In this document: one piece after another, positions 29,757 through 40,010 of the stretch
Layout of the letters: each line of letters opens with the position of its first letter
How positions within the stretch are numbered: position 1 is the stretch's first letter
Assembly: GCF_000260415.1 (NCBI RefSeq)
Contig: NZ_BACP01000068.1
Coordinates: 1 to 64,000, forward strand
Direction of reading: 5' to 3'
DNA: 64,000 nt
From: Liquorilactobacillus mali KCTC 3596 = DSM 20444
GTDB lineage: Bacteria; Bacillota; Bacilli; Lactobacillales; Lactobacillaceae
The notes under the pieces: model-generated
Database searches by the model: none
The model's input: the letters and a program-made list of their open reading frames with translations, nothing else
Told to the model about the DNA's origin: nothing
Made by a program: the position numbers and the translations under genes

Positions 29757-30723
29757 AAACTAGGCGTACTTTTGTAACTTCACCAGAGTAAAGAATAGTT
29801 CCATCCTGTAAGACAAGCCGTCCCTTTTTATCAATGTCAGCAACAATTCCGCTGACTCTTTGTTCCCCTTGGATAATTGTGACTTTCTTTCCAATGAGAT
29901 ATGATTTTTCTTTATATTCATCTATAAAATCGCCCGATTGATAATCTGAATACAGTGCAAAAAATTCGCCTAATAGTTGTGCGATGAAGTAGTTACGAGA
30001 TAAGTGGGATTGTTCAACATATTCTCGCAAAGTACCGACACGTTCTTGAATTTCGGGCGGGAAAAGAGAAATATCAGATAGATAGTTGATTCCAATACCA
30101 ATAATCACTTGGTTGATAGAGCCACTTTCAATATCACTAACTGCTTCAGTCAGTATACCAACAACTTTTTTCTGGTTTACTAAGACATCGTTTACCCACT
30201 TTATTTGAGTAGCAACACCTAGATTTTTTTCAATTGTGCGTGCTACAGCAAGAGCAGTGGCGGTTGTTAGCAATCCGGGATTTAATTCTTTCGATTGCGT
30301 CTTTAGCAAAATACTCATATAAATCCCAGTTGTCTTAGGCGAGCTAAAGGAGCGCCCATAACGACCATAGCCTCCAGTCTGTTGATCGCTGATAATTATT
30401 AAGGGCTGTGAGTCAACTTGACTTGCACTAATCTCTTTTGCCCTTATGTTAGTTGAATTAAGCGAATCGTGAAGTTCGAAAGCAATATTTTTAAGATCCG
30501 TGGGTAAATTCTTTTTGATAATAAATTCATTAAGCTTATTGTTATCTTTATAATAGTAACCTGAATGCATCTTACTTTTGATTGGATAACCCAGATCTTG
30601 CAGATTTTTAACAATTTTCCAGACTGCTGTTCGCGAGATACCAACCTCACTTGCGATCTTTTCACCAGAGAGGTAATTGGTTGAATTTGACAGGAGCTCT
30701 AGAACCTTTTGTGTATTATTCAT
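29755..30723 (-). CDS. birA: Biotin-protein ligase / biotin repressor
   Basis: A bifunctional BirA. The N-terminal helix-turn-helix (about residues 1-60, with VGISRTAVWKIVKNL) would repress biotin genes. The catalytic domain activates biotin and attaches it to acetyl-CoA carboxylase: QQTGGYGRYGRSFSS is the biotinyl-AMP loop, WVNDVLV the KWPNDV equivalent. The small C-terminal domain ends the 322-residue protein. ATG at 30723 fits AAGGA better than the ATG at 30735, which touches that site. No biotin-synthesis gene is adjacent. Its stop lies in a shared terminator. Confidence 0.93.
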   Translation of the reverse strand: MNNTQKVLELLSNSTNYLSGEKIASEVGISRTAVWKIVKNLQDLGYPIKSKMHSGYYYKDNNKLNEFIIKKNLPTDLKNIAFELHDSLNSTNIRAKEISASQVDSQPLIIISDQQTGGYGRYGRSFSSPKTTGIYMSILLKTQSKELNPGLLTTATALAVARTIEKNLGVATQIKWVNDVLVNQKKVVGILTEAVSDIESGSINQVIIGIGINYLSDISLFPPEIQERVGTLREYVEQSHLSRNYFIAQLLGEFFALYSDYQSGDFIDEYKEKSYLIGKKVTIIQGEQRVSGIVADIDKKGRLVLQDGTILYSGEVTKVRLV

Positions 30724-30881
30724 AAAGTGTGCCATCCTTAGTATTGTTTAATATAAATTATAAAGAGTAAAGGTCAAGTTTTCAAATTGTCTTTTTTCTT
30801 TTAAGAAAATAGATTGTTTCTTTCAAAAAAGTGTTATGAATGGTATCTTTTACCCAAAGTAATAAGAAAAGAGAGTACGAG

Positions 30882-31976
30882 ATGAAAAAAAAGCTTTTTT
30901 TTGAATGTATTATTTTGATTTTGGGGGCAGTTTTAATTTTTATTGTATCAACGCATGATGCTTTTTTATATAAGCAATCAATTTTGCAAGTTACACGAGT
31001 TGAACAAGGAAAAACATTCAAATCCTCAGACGAATATGGAAACCATGATAAAAAAACTGATCAGACAGTCTATGGAGTACTTCTGAACAGCAATAAAAAA
31101 GGAGAAAAATTTAAATTTCAGAATACATATACTGCATCTGGAGGATTGAGCCAAAAGTATCAAAAAGGCCAGCAACTTTTTGTCACACTTAATCATGATA
31201 ATGGTAAATTTGAAGTGACTCCGCTAAATTATAAACGGGATACCTATCTGTTTATGATGTGTTGGATAATGGTATGTCTTTTATTTATGGTGATGAAGAT
31301 TGATGGAGTGAGGACGATTATAAGTGTTTTGATTAACTTTATATTGTTCTTGATAATTGTGCAGCTTGATGTTTCGTGGAATATTACAAACTTTTTTATA
31401 ATTTTTGCGGTCAGTGCGATTATCTTCACAGCAATAACATTGGCTATAATAGTTGGTCTTAATAGGCAGTTTGCGGTTACGTTTGCGGCAATTTTTAGTG
31501 GTACAGCCCTTGCATTGCTTATTTCAGTGGGTGTCATGTGGCTGACACAGGATAATGGGATGCATTATGAAGCACTGGATTTTGCCACACAACAGCCAAA
31601 GCAATTATTTCTATCTGCGACCTTGATTGGCTTATTGGGAACAGTTATGGATGCAGCAACGGATATTGTGTCGACATTATTCGAGTTAAAGCGCAGTCAG
31701 CCAGAAGTTTCATTTCAGCAGCTTTATCGCTCAGGAAGGGAAGTTGGCAAAGACATTATGGGGCCGCTGATAAATGTGCTGCTCTTGATTTTCTTTGCTG
31801 AAACTTTTACAATGGCTGTTCTCTATTTCAGAACCAAGAATACGATCGGGTATACTTTTTCATGGACCATGTCACTTGGTTTACTGCAAGCTGTGATTAG
31901 TGGGATTGGAATAGCATTAGTAATTCCGGCAGCAAGTTTATTTGCCGCTTGGTCGTTAGAAAGGAGTAAAGCATGA
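30882..31976 (+). CDS. YibE/F family membrane protein (first)
   Basis: The 364-residue protein has one N-terminal membrane segment, an extracytoplasmic stretch of about 90 residues with beta-like character, then six or more membrane segments. Typical YibE/F features are KIDGVRTIISVLINF and MDAATDIVSTLFEL, plus the RSGREVGKDIMGP motif. The family is a putative transporter of unknown substrate that usually occurs as adjacent pairs, as here. ATG at 30882 has AAAAGAGAG upstream; the longer frame from 30840 lacks a site. The stop and the next start are 2 nt apart. Confidence 0.85.
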   Translation: MKKKLFFECIILILGAVLIFIVSTHDAFLYKQSILQVTRVEQGKTFKSSDEYGNHDKKTDQTVYGVLLNSNKKGEKFKFQNTYTASGGLSQKYQKGQQLFVTLNHDNGKFEVTPLNYKRDTYLFMMCWIMVCLLFMVMKIDGVRTIISVLINFILFLIIVQLDVSWNITNFFIIFAVSAIIFTAITLAIIVGLNRQFAVTFAAIFSGTALALLISVGVMWLTQDNGMHYEALDFATQQPKQLFLSATLIGLLGTVMDAATDIVSTLFELKRSQPEVSFQQLYRSGREVGKDIMGPLINVLLLIFFAETFTMAVLYFRTKNTIGYTFSWTMSLGLLQAVISGIGIALVIPAASLFAAWSLERSKA

Positions 31977-31977
31977 A

Positions 31978-32745
31978 ATGAACACAATAATGGCTCTGAT
32001 AATTATCTTGGCTTTACTGATGATTTTAAGTGGTGGAAGAAGAGGCTTGTCTGCCTTTTTTACACTAATTGTCAACTTTGGGCTACTCTTTTTAACAGTT
32101 ATTTTGATTGCCGGTGGCTTTCCGCCTGTTTTTGTAATGATGTTTACTGGGATATCAATTCTTGCAATCATTATTTATGTTGGCAATAATAATGAGTCAC
32201 AGACGAATACAGCTTTTATATCAACTTTACTAGTTTTAGCAGTAATGATACTGTTAATCATCCCAATGAACTATTTGATGCAGATATATGGATTCAGTAA
32301 TGAACAGTCAGAGGAAATTGAAGCCTTCAATGTTGCAATTGGTGTAAATTTTGCTTCGATTGCGATTGCAACGACGATTTTAAGTACACTTGGAGCGATT
32401 GCTGAGGCAGCAATCGCTGTTGCAAGTGGGATGGAGGAAATAATTGAACAAGGAGCAGCTAAAACAGCGCAGGAATTGAGGACAAGTGGCAGAAATATTG
32501 GATTGCAAATCATGGGGATGACATTTAACACGCTATTTTTCGGTATGTTTGGCGGTAATCTAGCGTTATTCATATTGATTTCAAAATTAGATGCCAGTTT
32601 TGGTTATTATGCAAACTCTAAGATTTTTGCAAGCGAGACAATGTTGGTAATCTATGCGGCAATTTCAGTGGTGTTAGTCATCTGGGTAACGATTGAGATA
32701 ACGGTTTTTAAAACAAATAAAGAAAATAATCCAAAGAAATCATAA
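31978..32745 (+). CDS. YibE/F family membrane protein (second)
   Basis: A 255-residue partner of the preceding protein, with about seven hydrophobic segments and the motifs TILSTLGAIAEAAIAVASGMEE (first half of the family signature) and TSGRNIGLQIMGM. It lacks the N-terminal extracytoplasmic domain of the first copy. The two most likely form one membrane complex; substrate is unknown. Translation is coupled to the upstream gene. A promoter for the next gene follows its stop. Confidence 0.85.
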   Translation: MNTIMALIIILALLMILSGGRRGLSAFFTLIVNFGLLFLTVILIAGGFPPVFVMMFTGISILAIIIYVGNNNESQTNTAFISTLLVLAVMILLIIPMNYLMQIYGFSNEQSEEIEAFNVAIGVNFASIAIATTILSTLGAIAEAAIAVASGMEEIIEQGAAKTAQELRTSGRNIGLQIMGMTFNTLFFGMFGGNLALFILISKLDASFGYYANSKIFASETMLVIYAAISVVLVIWVTIEITVFKTNKENNPKKS

Positions 32746-32823
32746 ATCAGTTGAATACTAAATGATACTTACCATGTTATAATTTTTGTAGGGAGCATAA
32801 TAATTAGTAGGGAGGCAGCAATT

Positions 32824-33801
32824 ATGAGAATACGATTGAGAAAGGCCTTTTGGGGAGCGGCGGTAACCTTGTTGGCAACCGTAACGGTTGGATGTTCTGC
32901 AGGTAGTAATGGTAGTAACAGTAGTAACAAAAGTTCTTCAATGACAACAGAACAGGTTGAGTCTCATTATACGAAGGCTTTAAATTACCTTGATAAGGGA
33001 ACTCCTCAACAGGCATACAGTGAGCTATCAAAAGTAATTGCAAAAAATGCCGGAAACAAGAAAGTTAAAGTGTTATACAAAAATCTTGGTAATTTACTTT
33101 CTGCTAAAAGAGCAGTGACTGAAAACAAATTATCTAAAGCAGATAAAAAATTGCAGCAATTAGCTAAAGTTAAGAAACCAGATAAGTTGGTTAAACAAAT
33201 CAATGCTGTGCAGAAAGAGTATCAAGCTGTTAAACTTGCAAAAATCTATTATAATGAAACGGTAGCATACTACGATGCAGGAAAATATTCTGAAGCTGGG
33301 GGAAGTTATCAAACATTAATGGCCTTATCTAGTAAGTACCAGGCTGTGGCTTCCTATCAGGAAAAAGCGAAAAGTTATCAGCAAAAGATCGCAGCTGCAC
33401 AAAATCAAAGCGTTGCGTCCCAGGCAAAATCAACTAGTCAGGCAACAACTAGTGGCTATACTAATGCACGAAATTCTAAAATTGTCAGTTCAACCTATGC
33501 TAGTCAGACTGGAAGTTCAATTAGTAGTGCAACAAATAGCCAGGTTTCGTCGGTAGTTGCGGAGTTGTCCGATACGCAAATTTTAACGAAATTTCGAACA
33601 GTAACAGGAATCCCGCAGGAGGCAGGAGACCAATATTATGTTACGAAACTAGATGACAACACATACCAGATTGAAATTAGACATACTAGCCCAGATAATG
33701 TAAATGTTTCTAACTTAAAGGGCATGTATAAGTACGACTACACTACTGGAAAAGTCCAAAAAGCTGATGAACTTACTGGAGAGTATACAAATATTAATTA
33801 A
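32824..33801 (+). CDS. Probable lipoprotein with TPR-like repeats
   Basis: The 325-residue protein has a signal peptide with a basic start and a hydrophobic core ending in TVTVGCSAG; the Cys at 24 is a likely lipidation site, though Thr at -3 is unusual. Next comes a Ser/Asn/Gly linker and a helical part (about residues 42-200) with TPR-like pairs such as YTKALNYLDKGTPQQAYSEL and YNETVAYYDAGKYSEAGGSY. A Ser/Thr/Gln-rich spacer and a compact C-terminal domain of about 75 residues follow. It is likely exposed on the outer membrane face. Function is unknown. GGGAGG precedes the start. Confidence 0.75.
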   Translation: MRIRLRKAFWGAAVTLLATVTVGCSAGSNGSNSSNKSSSMTTEQVESHYTKALNYLDKGTPQQAYSELSKVIAKNAGNKKVKVLYKNLGNLLSAKRAVTENKLSKADKKLQQLAKVKKPDKLVKQINAVQKEYQAVKLAKIYYNETVAYYDAGKYSEAGGSYQTLMALSSKYQAVASYQEKAKSYQQKIAAAQNQSVASQAKSTSQATTSGYTNARNSKIVSSTYASQTGSSISSATNSQVSSVVAELSDTQILTKFRTVTGIPQEAGDQYYVTKLDDNTYQIEIRHTSPDNVNVSNLKGMYKYDYTTGKVQKADELTGEYTNIN

Positions 33802-33816
33802 ATGGATGGAAACTAG

Positions 33817-34182
33817 ATGAACCGATTCAAACAAAAATATTATTTTAAAAGTGTCACAGCTATTCAGGTAGTTGGAATTATACTGATGGGTACGGCTGCA
33901 GTGGGCATAGACAAAATTTTGATTTCTAATATTTTGTTTATGGTAGGTTTAGCAGCCGTTTGCCTAATGATTGTTGATATCTTGCTGGGTGCGCATTTAT
34001 TGGCTGGCTGGTTTAAACATAAGAAAAAGGGTGAAACCGACGATGAGTACCAACAAGCTAAAATAAATGTGCGAGAAGTTGGGAGTATAAAAAATCAGCC
34101 GATTCATTTTAGTAAATTCGGTAAAAGTGCTTCAATAATAGGAGTCACATATATAGTATTATCTATAATTATTACCTTATGA
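33817..34182 (+). CDS. Small membrane protein, DUF3899-like
   Basis: The 121-residue protein has three hydrophobic segments (about residues 14-32, 36-60 and 103-120) with a charged cytoplasmic loop between the second and third. The stretch ISNILFMVGLA resembles the LSDILF-type motif of DUF3899 proteins. It begins 15 nt after the lipoprotein stop and is closed by a terminator, so the two are probably one operon. Role unknown. Confidence 0.65.
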   Translation: MNRFKQKYYFKSVTAIQVVGIILMGTAAVGIDKILISNILFMVGLAAVCLMIVDILLGAHLLAGWFKHKKKGETDDEYQQAKINVREVGSIKNQPIHFSKFGKSASIIGVTYIVLSIIITL

Positions 34183-34187
34183 TAATT

Positions 34188-34252
34188 AAAAAAGAAACTG
34201 CAGTGAAATTTGCAATAAGTGCACATATTTCACAGTTGGTTTCTTTTTTTTG
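34188..34252 (+). terminator. Terminator after the lipoprotein operon
   Basis: AAAAGAAACTGCAGTGAAAT-type left arm (34188 on) pairs with ATTTCACAGTTGGTTTCTTT (34227-34246), followed by a T-run. Confidence 0.78.
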
Positions 34253-34339
34253 TTTTTGTTGAAAAATAAGAAAATTCTGGTACCTGAGGTGATAGTACAA
34301 TTATATGTAATATAATTACTTAATTTTGAGGAGAATGCA

Positions 34340-34744
34340 TTGAAAATGAGCGATATAAGAAGTGATGAACAAGTTTTCGAACGATACTATGGTAATTACA
34401 CCATAAAGTTATGGCACTATCCTGAATTTTTCAGTTTACTTGAAAATTGTCAAGATTCTGGAAACCTTAAAACAATTTCATCTACCTTAAATATTAAATT
34501 TGCATTGGTAAGGTACCGAAAAATTCTAAGTGATGTTTCTTGTTTGAAATCAATTTCGAGTGAGGTTAGCAGATGGGAAAAAAAGCAAAAAATGGAAGAA
34601 CACATATTTAATTTAGAGAAAATGATAGCAGTTCTAAAAATTTTTGAAAAAAAGATAGACGAGAATCCAAATTTATGTAAACAAACAAGATTAAAAAGAG
34701 CCAATATTTTAAATATTGATAAATGTTGTCTTTTTAAAGTCTGA
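34340..34744 (+). CDS. Hypothetical protein
   Basis: I do not recognise this 134-residue protein. It has no signal peptide or membrane segment and is mostly helical and charged; residues 75-115 could form a coiled coil (WEKKQKMEEHIFNLEKMIAV). Four cysteines occur, two adjacent near the C-terminus (DKCCLF). TTG at 34340 has GAGGAG 6 nt upstream and is preferred. It is followed 14 nt later by another unknown gene, and the pair lies between a terminator and repeat copy F. Confidence 0.6.
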   Translation: MKMSDIRSDEQVFERYYGNYTIKLWHYPEFFSLLENCQDSGNLKTISSTLNIKFALVRYRKILSDVSCLKSISSEVSRWEKKQKMEEHIFNLEKMIAVLKIFEKKIDENPNLCKQTRLKRANILNIDKCCLFKV

Positions 34745-34758
34745 ATGGGGGAAGAACG

Positions 34759-35076
34759 ATGGTGATAGATTATGATTTTATTGCTGATTTTTTAGTCTTT
34801 TTAGCGGCATTCTCTAAAGATGAAGTAGAGATCAAAGAGCATCAGGTGATTGATTTTGCTATTTCAAATGGAGTAGGAATACAACAATTAGCAACTACTG
34901 AAGTTTTACTCTTTACGGCGAAGATAATTACAAAGCGTCCCAGAAAAGTTGGAACAAGCTTTGTAAATTTATCCCCCGGTACTCTGACCGATGCTGGTGT
35001 GAAGTTAGTAAAACAGCTCAATGGAAAAGAAAAAGGTTTTTTTGCTACAGTAACAAATATAGAGGGCATGAAATAG
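34759..35076 (+). CDS. Hypothetical protein, 3' end inside repeat F
   Basis: An unrecognised 105-residue protein, acidic and hydrophobic at the N-terminus (DYDFIADFLVFLAAF) and basic in the middle (ITKRPRKVG). GGGGGAAG precedes the start, so it is likely expressed with the gene before it. The last codons and the TAG stop at 35074-35076 lie in the head of repeat copy F, so the element may have replaced the original C-terminus. Function unknown. Confidence 0.6.
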   Translation: MVIDYDFIADFLVFLAAFSKDEVEIKEHQVIDFAISNGVGIQQLATTEVLLFTAKIITKRPRKVGTSFVNLSPGTLTDAGVKLVKQLNGKEKGFFATVTNIEGMK

Positions 35077-35230
35077 GTCGGCAAAAGTTTAGTACTAATT
35101 CAAAATTGCGAATAAAGCTACAATGCTATGAGTAACTGGAGGTTAGACGGAAAATTTGATCTTTTTGAACATGTTTATCCAAAATAAAGAGAGGGACTAG
35201 GTCAAAAGTTAAATCTTGACCTAGTCCCTT
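35063..35230 (+). repeat. Intergenic terminator-repeat, copy F
   Basis: The head GGTCGGCAAAAGTTTAGTAC and the middle GCTATGAGTAACTGGAGGTT precede a tail hairpin (35192-35230) with GGGACTAGGTCAA and TTGACCTAGTCCC arms. It lies between a hypothetical gene and the convergent HD-domain gene and overlaps the 3' end of the former. Confidence 0.8.
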
Positions 35231-35307
35231 CGATATATAAGAAACAATATTCCGTGAATCAAAAATCTATGTTTAAATCGAATATCATCAAATTATGGTA
35301 TTTTTTC

Positions 35308-36627
35308 TCAATCATTTTTTTTCTCAATTAACCAACCATTTTTTAAATATCCTTGAAATTTTTCATAGATGGGTGCAAACAAATCAATTTGTTTTGAAGA
35401 CGTCAGCATTTCTCTAGGAAAGAAGAAACGCTCATCACCAGAAACTTTTCCGGTAATTGCAGCAACAAGTTTACTGACTTTCGAGAGTTCAATTAGTGTG
35501 CCATCGTCTTGGTATAATTCAATTTGTGTTATTTTTTTGCTTTGGTTGGGTGCATAAACATCGTAGGGCAAATCAAAGCTATCATTAGTTGCTGTATAGT
35601 AAGTTGAATTATAACCAGCAGCAGAAACTAATTTACGCAACTTAGGAATCTGACCACTAGTGGTGGCAGAAAAGCGTGCGGACTTTAAGGGTTTGCGATT
35701 CAAGAAACGGCTCGCTAAATCACTCAGTATTTTATCGGTACTCATAGACCATTGGATGAAATAAGTATTCAAAACGCCATCATCAAGGCGAATATAGTCT
35801 TCGACTGAGAAGTTATTTTCAAAAAAAGGTAACAGAAGTTGTGGTGAATTTTCTTGCAATAAACGACTGTTTTCAAAAAGAAACTTTGCTCTTTGTAGCA
35901 GTCTATTTAAAATTACCTCCATGGAACGTGAGACAGGGTGAAAATAGACCTGTTGATACATCTGAAATCGGCTCATAATGTAGTCCTCAACTGCATGCAT
36001 TCCACTGATGTGAAAAGTAATACCATTCTTGTATGGACGCATGACGCGTAGGATTCTGCGCAAATCAAAAGTTCCATAATTAGTACCTGTATAGTATGAG
36101 TCTCTGAGGAGATAGTCCATCCGGTCGGCATCAATTTGACTTGAAATCATTTGAACGACTTGCGGATTGGGATATGTTTTTTGAATTACACTTGCAACTT
36201 TTTCTGGAAAATCAGGGGCAACTTCACGCAAAACCTTGTTAACTTCAGTGGAAGGCGAAGTTAGAATTTTGACGGTCACATCCTCATGGTTGGTTCCAAA
36301 AATATGCTCAAAAGTATGTGAGTACGGACCATGACCAATATCGTGGAGTAACGCAGCACACAAAGCAACTAGACGCTCATCATCATTCCAAAGACCATCA
36401 TTTGCATTTTTGGAAGGATAATTACGTTGGAAGTTGTCACAGATCTGGCGAGTAATTTCGTATACGCCGACTGAATGAGTAAAGCGCGAATGTTCTGCAC
36501 CGTGAAAAGTACTGCTTGCAGTTCCGAGCTGACGAATTCTGCGTAATCGCTGAAATTCACGTGTGTTAATAAGGTCTAAAATTACCTGATGCTGGACGTA
36601 AATATAGCTATGGATTGGATCTCTCAA
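35308..36627 (-). CDS. HD-domain phosphohydrolase, YwfO-like
   Basis: A 439-residue dGTPase-like HD protein. The start of the domain, RDPIHSYIYV, is followed by TFHGAEHSRFTHSVGVYEI and the metal-binding ALLHDIGHGPYSHTFEH. The second half has QIDADRMDYLLRDSYYTG. Relatives hydrolyse dNTPs or act as regulatory phosphohydrolases. The TTG at 36627 is the first standard start, but a conserved-looking K-R-E-K-V-L stretch is encoded just upstream with no ATG, GTG or TTG before a stop. AGGAG lies 10 nt before an ATC at 36669-36667, which may be the real start. Confidence 0.88.
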   Translation of the reverse strand: MRDPIHSYIYVQHQVILDLINTREFQRLRRIRQLGTASSTFHGAEHSRFTHSVGVYEITRQICDNFQRNYPSKNANDGLWNDDERLVALCAALLHDIGHGPYSHTFEHIFGTNHEDVTVKILTSPSTEVNKVLREVAPDFPEKVASVIQKTYPNPQVVQMISSQIDADRMDYLLRDSYYTGTNYGTFDLRRILRVMRPYKNGITFHISGMHAVEDYIMSRFQMYQQVYFHPVSRSMEVILNRLLQRAKFLFENSRLLQENSPQLLLPFFENNFSVEDYIRLDDGVLNTYFIQWSMSTDKILSDLASRFLNRKPLKSARFSATTSGQIPKLRKLVSAAGYNSTYYTATNDSFDLPYDVYAPNQSKKITQIELYQDDGTLIELSKVSKLVAAITGKVSGDERFFFPREMLTSSKQIDLFAPIYEKFQGYLKNGWLIEKKND

Positions 36628-36819
36628 AACTTTTTCTCTTTTTAATTTCTTACTTGTATAAACAGTGATAACTAATCAACTCCTATATTGATATGCACTG
36701 ATAAATCAACTATATTGATTATAACTTAATATAATATTTCTTGCATAGTAAGCAATGGTAAGATTGTAGTAGATGACTTGAAAAAATGATATAATATGAT
36801 GACAAAAAGGGATGATTCT

Positions 36820-37248
36820 TTGAGTAATGGGATAGCTATTTTAATAACTCTCCAAACTTTCACCAAACAAGATAGCGAGGTCATTAAATACGATCGTAAA
36901 TTTGAGGGCCAATTGTTTCAGATGGGGAACTCAATTTATCTTCGGTATACTGAGGATGATAACCAAGAAACCGCAGTTGTTACCTTTAAAATCAACAATA
37001 ACGGTGGTATCCAACTGACGCGAAAGAGTAAGGAGATGCGGATGCAGCTCTTTTTTGAAAATAACAAAAGAGTATCCGCTACTTACCGAACTCCATATGG
37101 GGAGATTCCGATTGAGACGGTTACCCCATCATTAAGTGTCAACATCAATGATTTTCCATTGGCAGGAGCAGTGCATATTGACTATTTGTTGTATAGTGGG
37201 AGTAAACTTTTGGGTGAGTATAAAATAAGATTGCAATTTACGACATAA
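36820..37248 (+). CDS. DUF1934 (YwiB-like) beta-barrel protein
   Basis: The 142-residue protein matches the DUF1934 family, predicted lipocalin-like beta barrels found beside rpoE or argS in Firmicutes. Recognisable parts are FEGQLFQMGNSIYLRYTE and VSATYRTPYGEIPIETVT. Function is not established. TTG at 36820 with AAAGGGA 8 nt upstream is chosen; the ATG at 36796 directly follows a TATAAT (36790-36795) that is likely the -10 box. rpoE follows after 43 nt. Confidence 0.82.
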   Translation: MSNGIAILITLQTFTKQDSEVIKYDRKFEGQLFQMGNSIYLRYTEDDNQETAVVTFKINNNGGIQLTRKSKEMRMQLFFENNKRVSATYRTPYGEIPIETVTPSLSVNINDFPLAGAVHIDYLLYSGSKLLGEYKIRLQFTT

Positions 37249-37291
37249 AAATGTATGATAATATTTAGACTGTAGAAAGGACGTGTACCGT

Positions 37292-37867
37292 TTGGAGCTA
37301 GAAAAATTCAAGGATGCTAACAGAAGTGAACTATCATTGATTGAAGTTGCACATGCAATTTTAAGTCAACGAGGGGATGTTACTCCTTTTGCCGATTTGG
37401 TGAATGCTGCACAAGAATATCTTGGCAAGAGCGATGAAGAAATCAGAGAAAGACTCTCACAATTTTACACTGACTTAAATGTAGATGGTAGCTTCATTTC
37501 TTTGGGTGACAATCTTTGGGGCTTGCGTTCATGGTATCCGTATGATTCTATTGACGAGGCAGTTGTTCATACTGAAGATGAAGAAACTGATGAGCCAAAG
37601 AGTAAGAAGCGTAAAAAGGTCAATGCATTCATGGCCGATGCAAGTGAAGATGATGATGTCATCGATTACAATGATGATGATCCAGAAGATGATGATTTGG
37701 ATATTGATTATGCAAACGAAGGCGACAATACTGAACTTAAAGAATATAGCAAAGATTTAAATGATATTGATGACGCTGATGACGAAGATGAGGATTTACC
37801 TGATGGGATTGAAGGCCAATTAACTGAGATGTCAGATGATGATGTTGAGGAAGATGACGAATTATAA
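37292..37867 (+). CDS. rpoE: RNA polymerase delta subunit
   Basis: The 191-residue subunit has an N-terminal winged-helix HARE domain (about residues 1-90, [15 protein letters not shown], ending in [10 protein letters not shown]). A basic patch KSKKRKK and an acidic Asp/Glu-rich tail over the last 70 residues follow, the standard delta architecture. Delta helps recycle core polymerase, in concert with HelD encoded at 1.2 kb. TTG at 37292 gives the usual MELEKF start and has AAAGGA 10 nt upstream; the GTG at 37283 is too close to that site. Confidence 0.95.
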   Translation: MELEKFKDANRSELSLIEVAHAILSQRGDVTPFADLVNAAQEYLGKSDEEIRERLSQFYTDLNVDGSFISLGDNLWGLRSWYPYDSIDEAVVHTEDEETDEPKSKKRKKVNAFMADASEDDDVIDYNDDDPEDDDLDIDYANEGDNTELKEYSKDLNDIDDADDEDEDLPDGIEGQLTEMSDDDVEEDDEL

Positions 37868-37877
37868 TTACTAGGTC

Positions 37878-37997
37878 TTGACTAGTTAATTGTTTTTGGG
37901 TACAATCTTTATTGGGCACTTCATGTTTTTATGTGGAGTCGTTGGACGGTAATTATACAAGCTCCCTATTCACCAGAATAGGGAGCTTGTTATTTTT
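37878..37997 (+). promoter_or_regulatory. pyrG promoter and CTP-sensing attenuator
   Basis: TTGACT (37878-37883), 17 nt, TACAAT (37901-37906), then GGGC at 37914-37917 as the likely transcript start. A perfect terminator (37957-37990, 15-bp arms, T-run) has GCTCCC in its 5' arm. This is the layout of Bacillus pyrG, where low CTP makes polymerase add extra G residues that pair with the CUCCC arm and prevent termination. Confidence 0.82.
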
Positions 37998-38007
37998 ATT
38001 TTTATAG

Positions 38008-39654
<1,647 letters not shown>

Positions 39655-39686
39655 AATTTTAAATTTATTAGTCACAATAGTAAACG

Positions 39687-39735
39687 GCAAGAAATTATCA
39701 CAAAGGTTGTTTTGTATGATAATTTCTTGCTTTTT
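39687..39735 (+). terminator. Terminator after pyrG
   Basis: GCAAGAAATTATC (39687-39699) pairs perfectly with GATAATTTCTTGC (39718-39730), followed by TTTTT. Confidence 0.85.
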
Positions 39736-40010
39736 ATTGTGCTTGCAGACGTTTGAAACTAGTTTTTTTACATTTTCAAAGTAGTTAGCGAAGCAGAGAA
39801 TGTGTATTAATGAGGATTAATTAATTTTTTTGCTGAATGTTTAAGAATAAATTTCTTAAATTAGGCCTTTTTTAATTGAAACCTGACTGCCTATCTTGTA
39901 ATATTAGAAGAGACACTTTTCGTGTCAAATGTTGGTGTACCATATAAAATATATAGGCACCTTAATTGCATATTATATTGACTTGATAATCGAGTGGAGA
40001 TTTTAAAAAA
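39736..40010 (+). other. Non-coding leader region before murA
   Basis: No gene is seen. The stretch is AT-rich and holds two small hairpins, GACAC/GTGTC (about 39913-39928) and GGTG...CACC with inner CCATATA/TATATAGG (about 39933-39964), then the GTGGAG ribosome site of murA. A promoter is likely here but no box pair is convincing. Confidence 0.4.

Noticed and set aside
36796-36819. ATG 36796 as start of the DUF1934 gene
   Set aside because: It directly follows a TATAAT likely to be the -10 box, so it would lie upstream of the transcript start.
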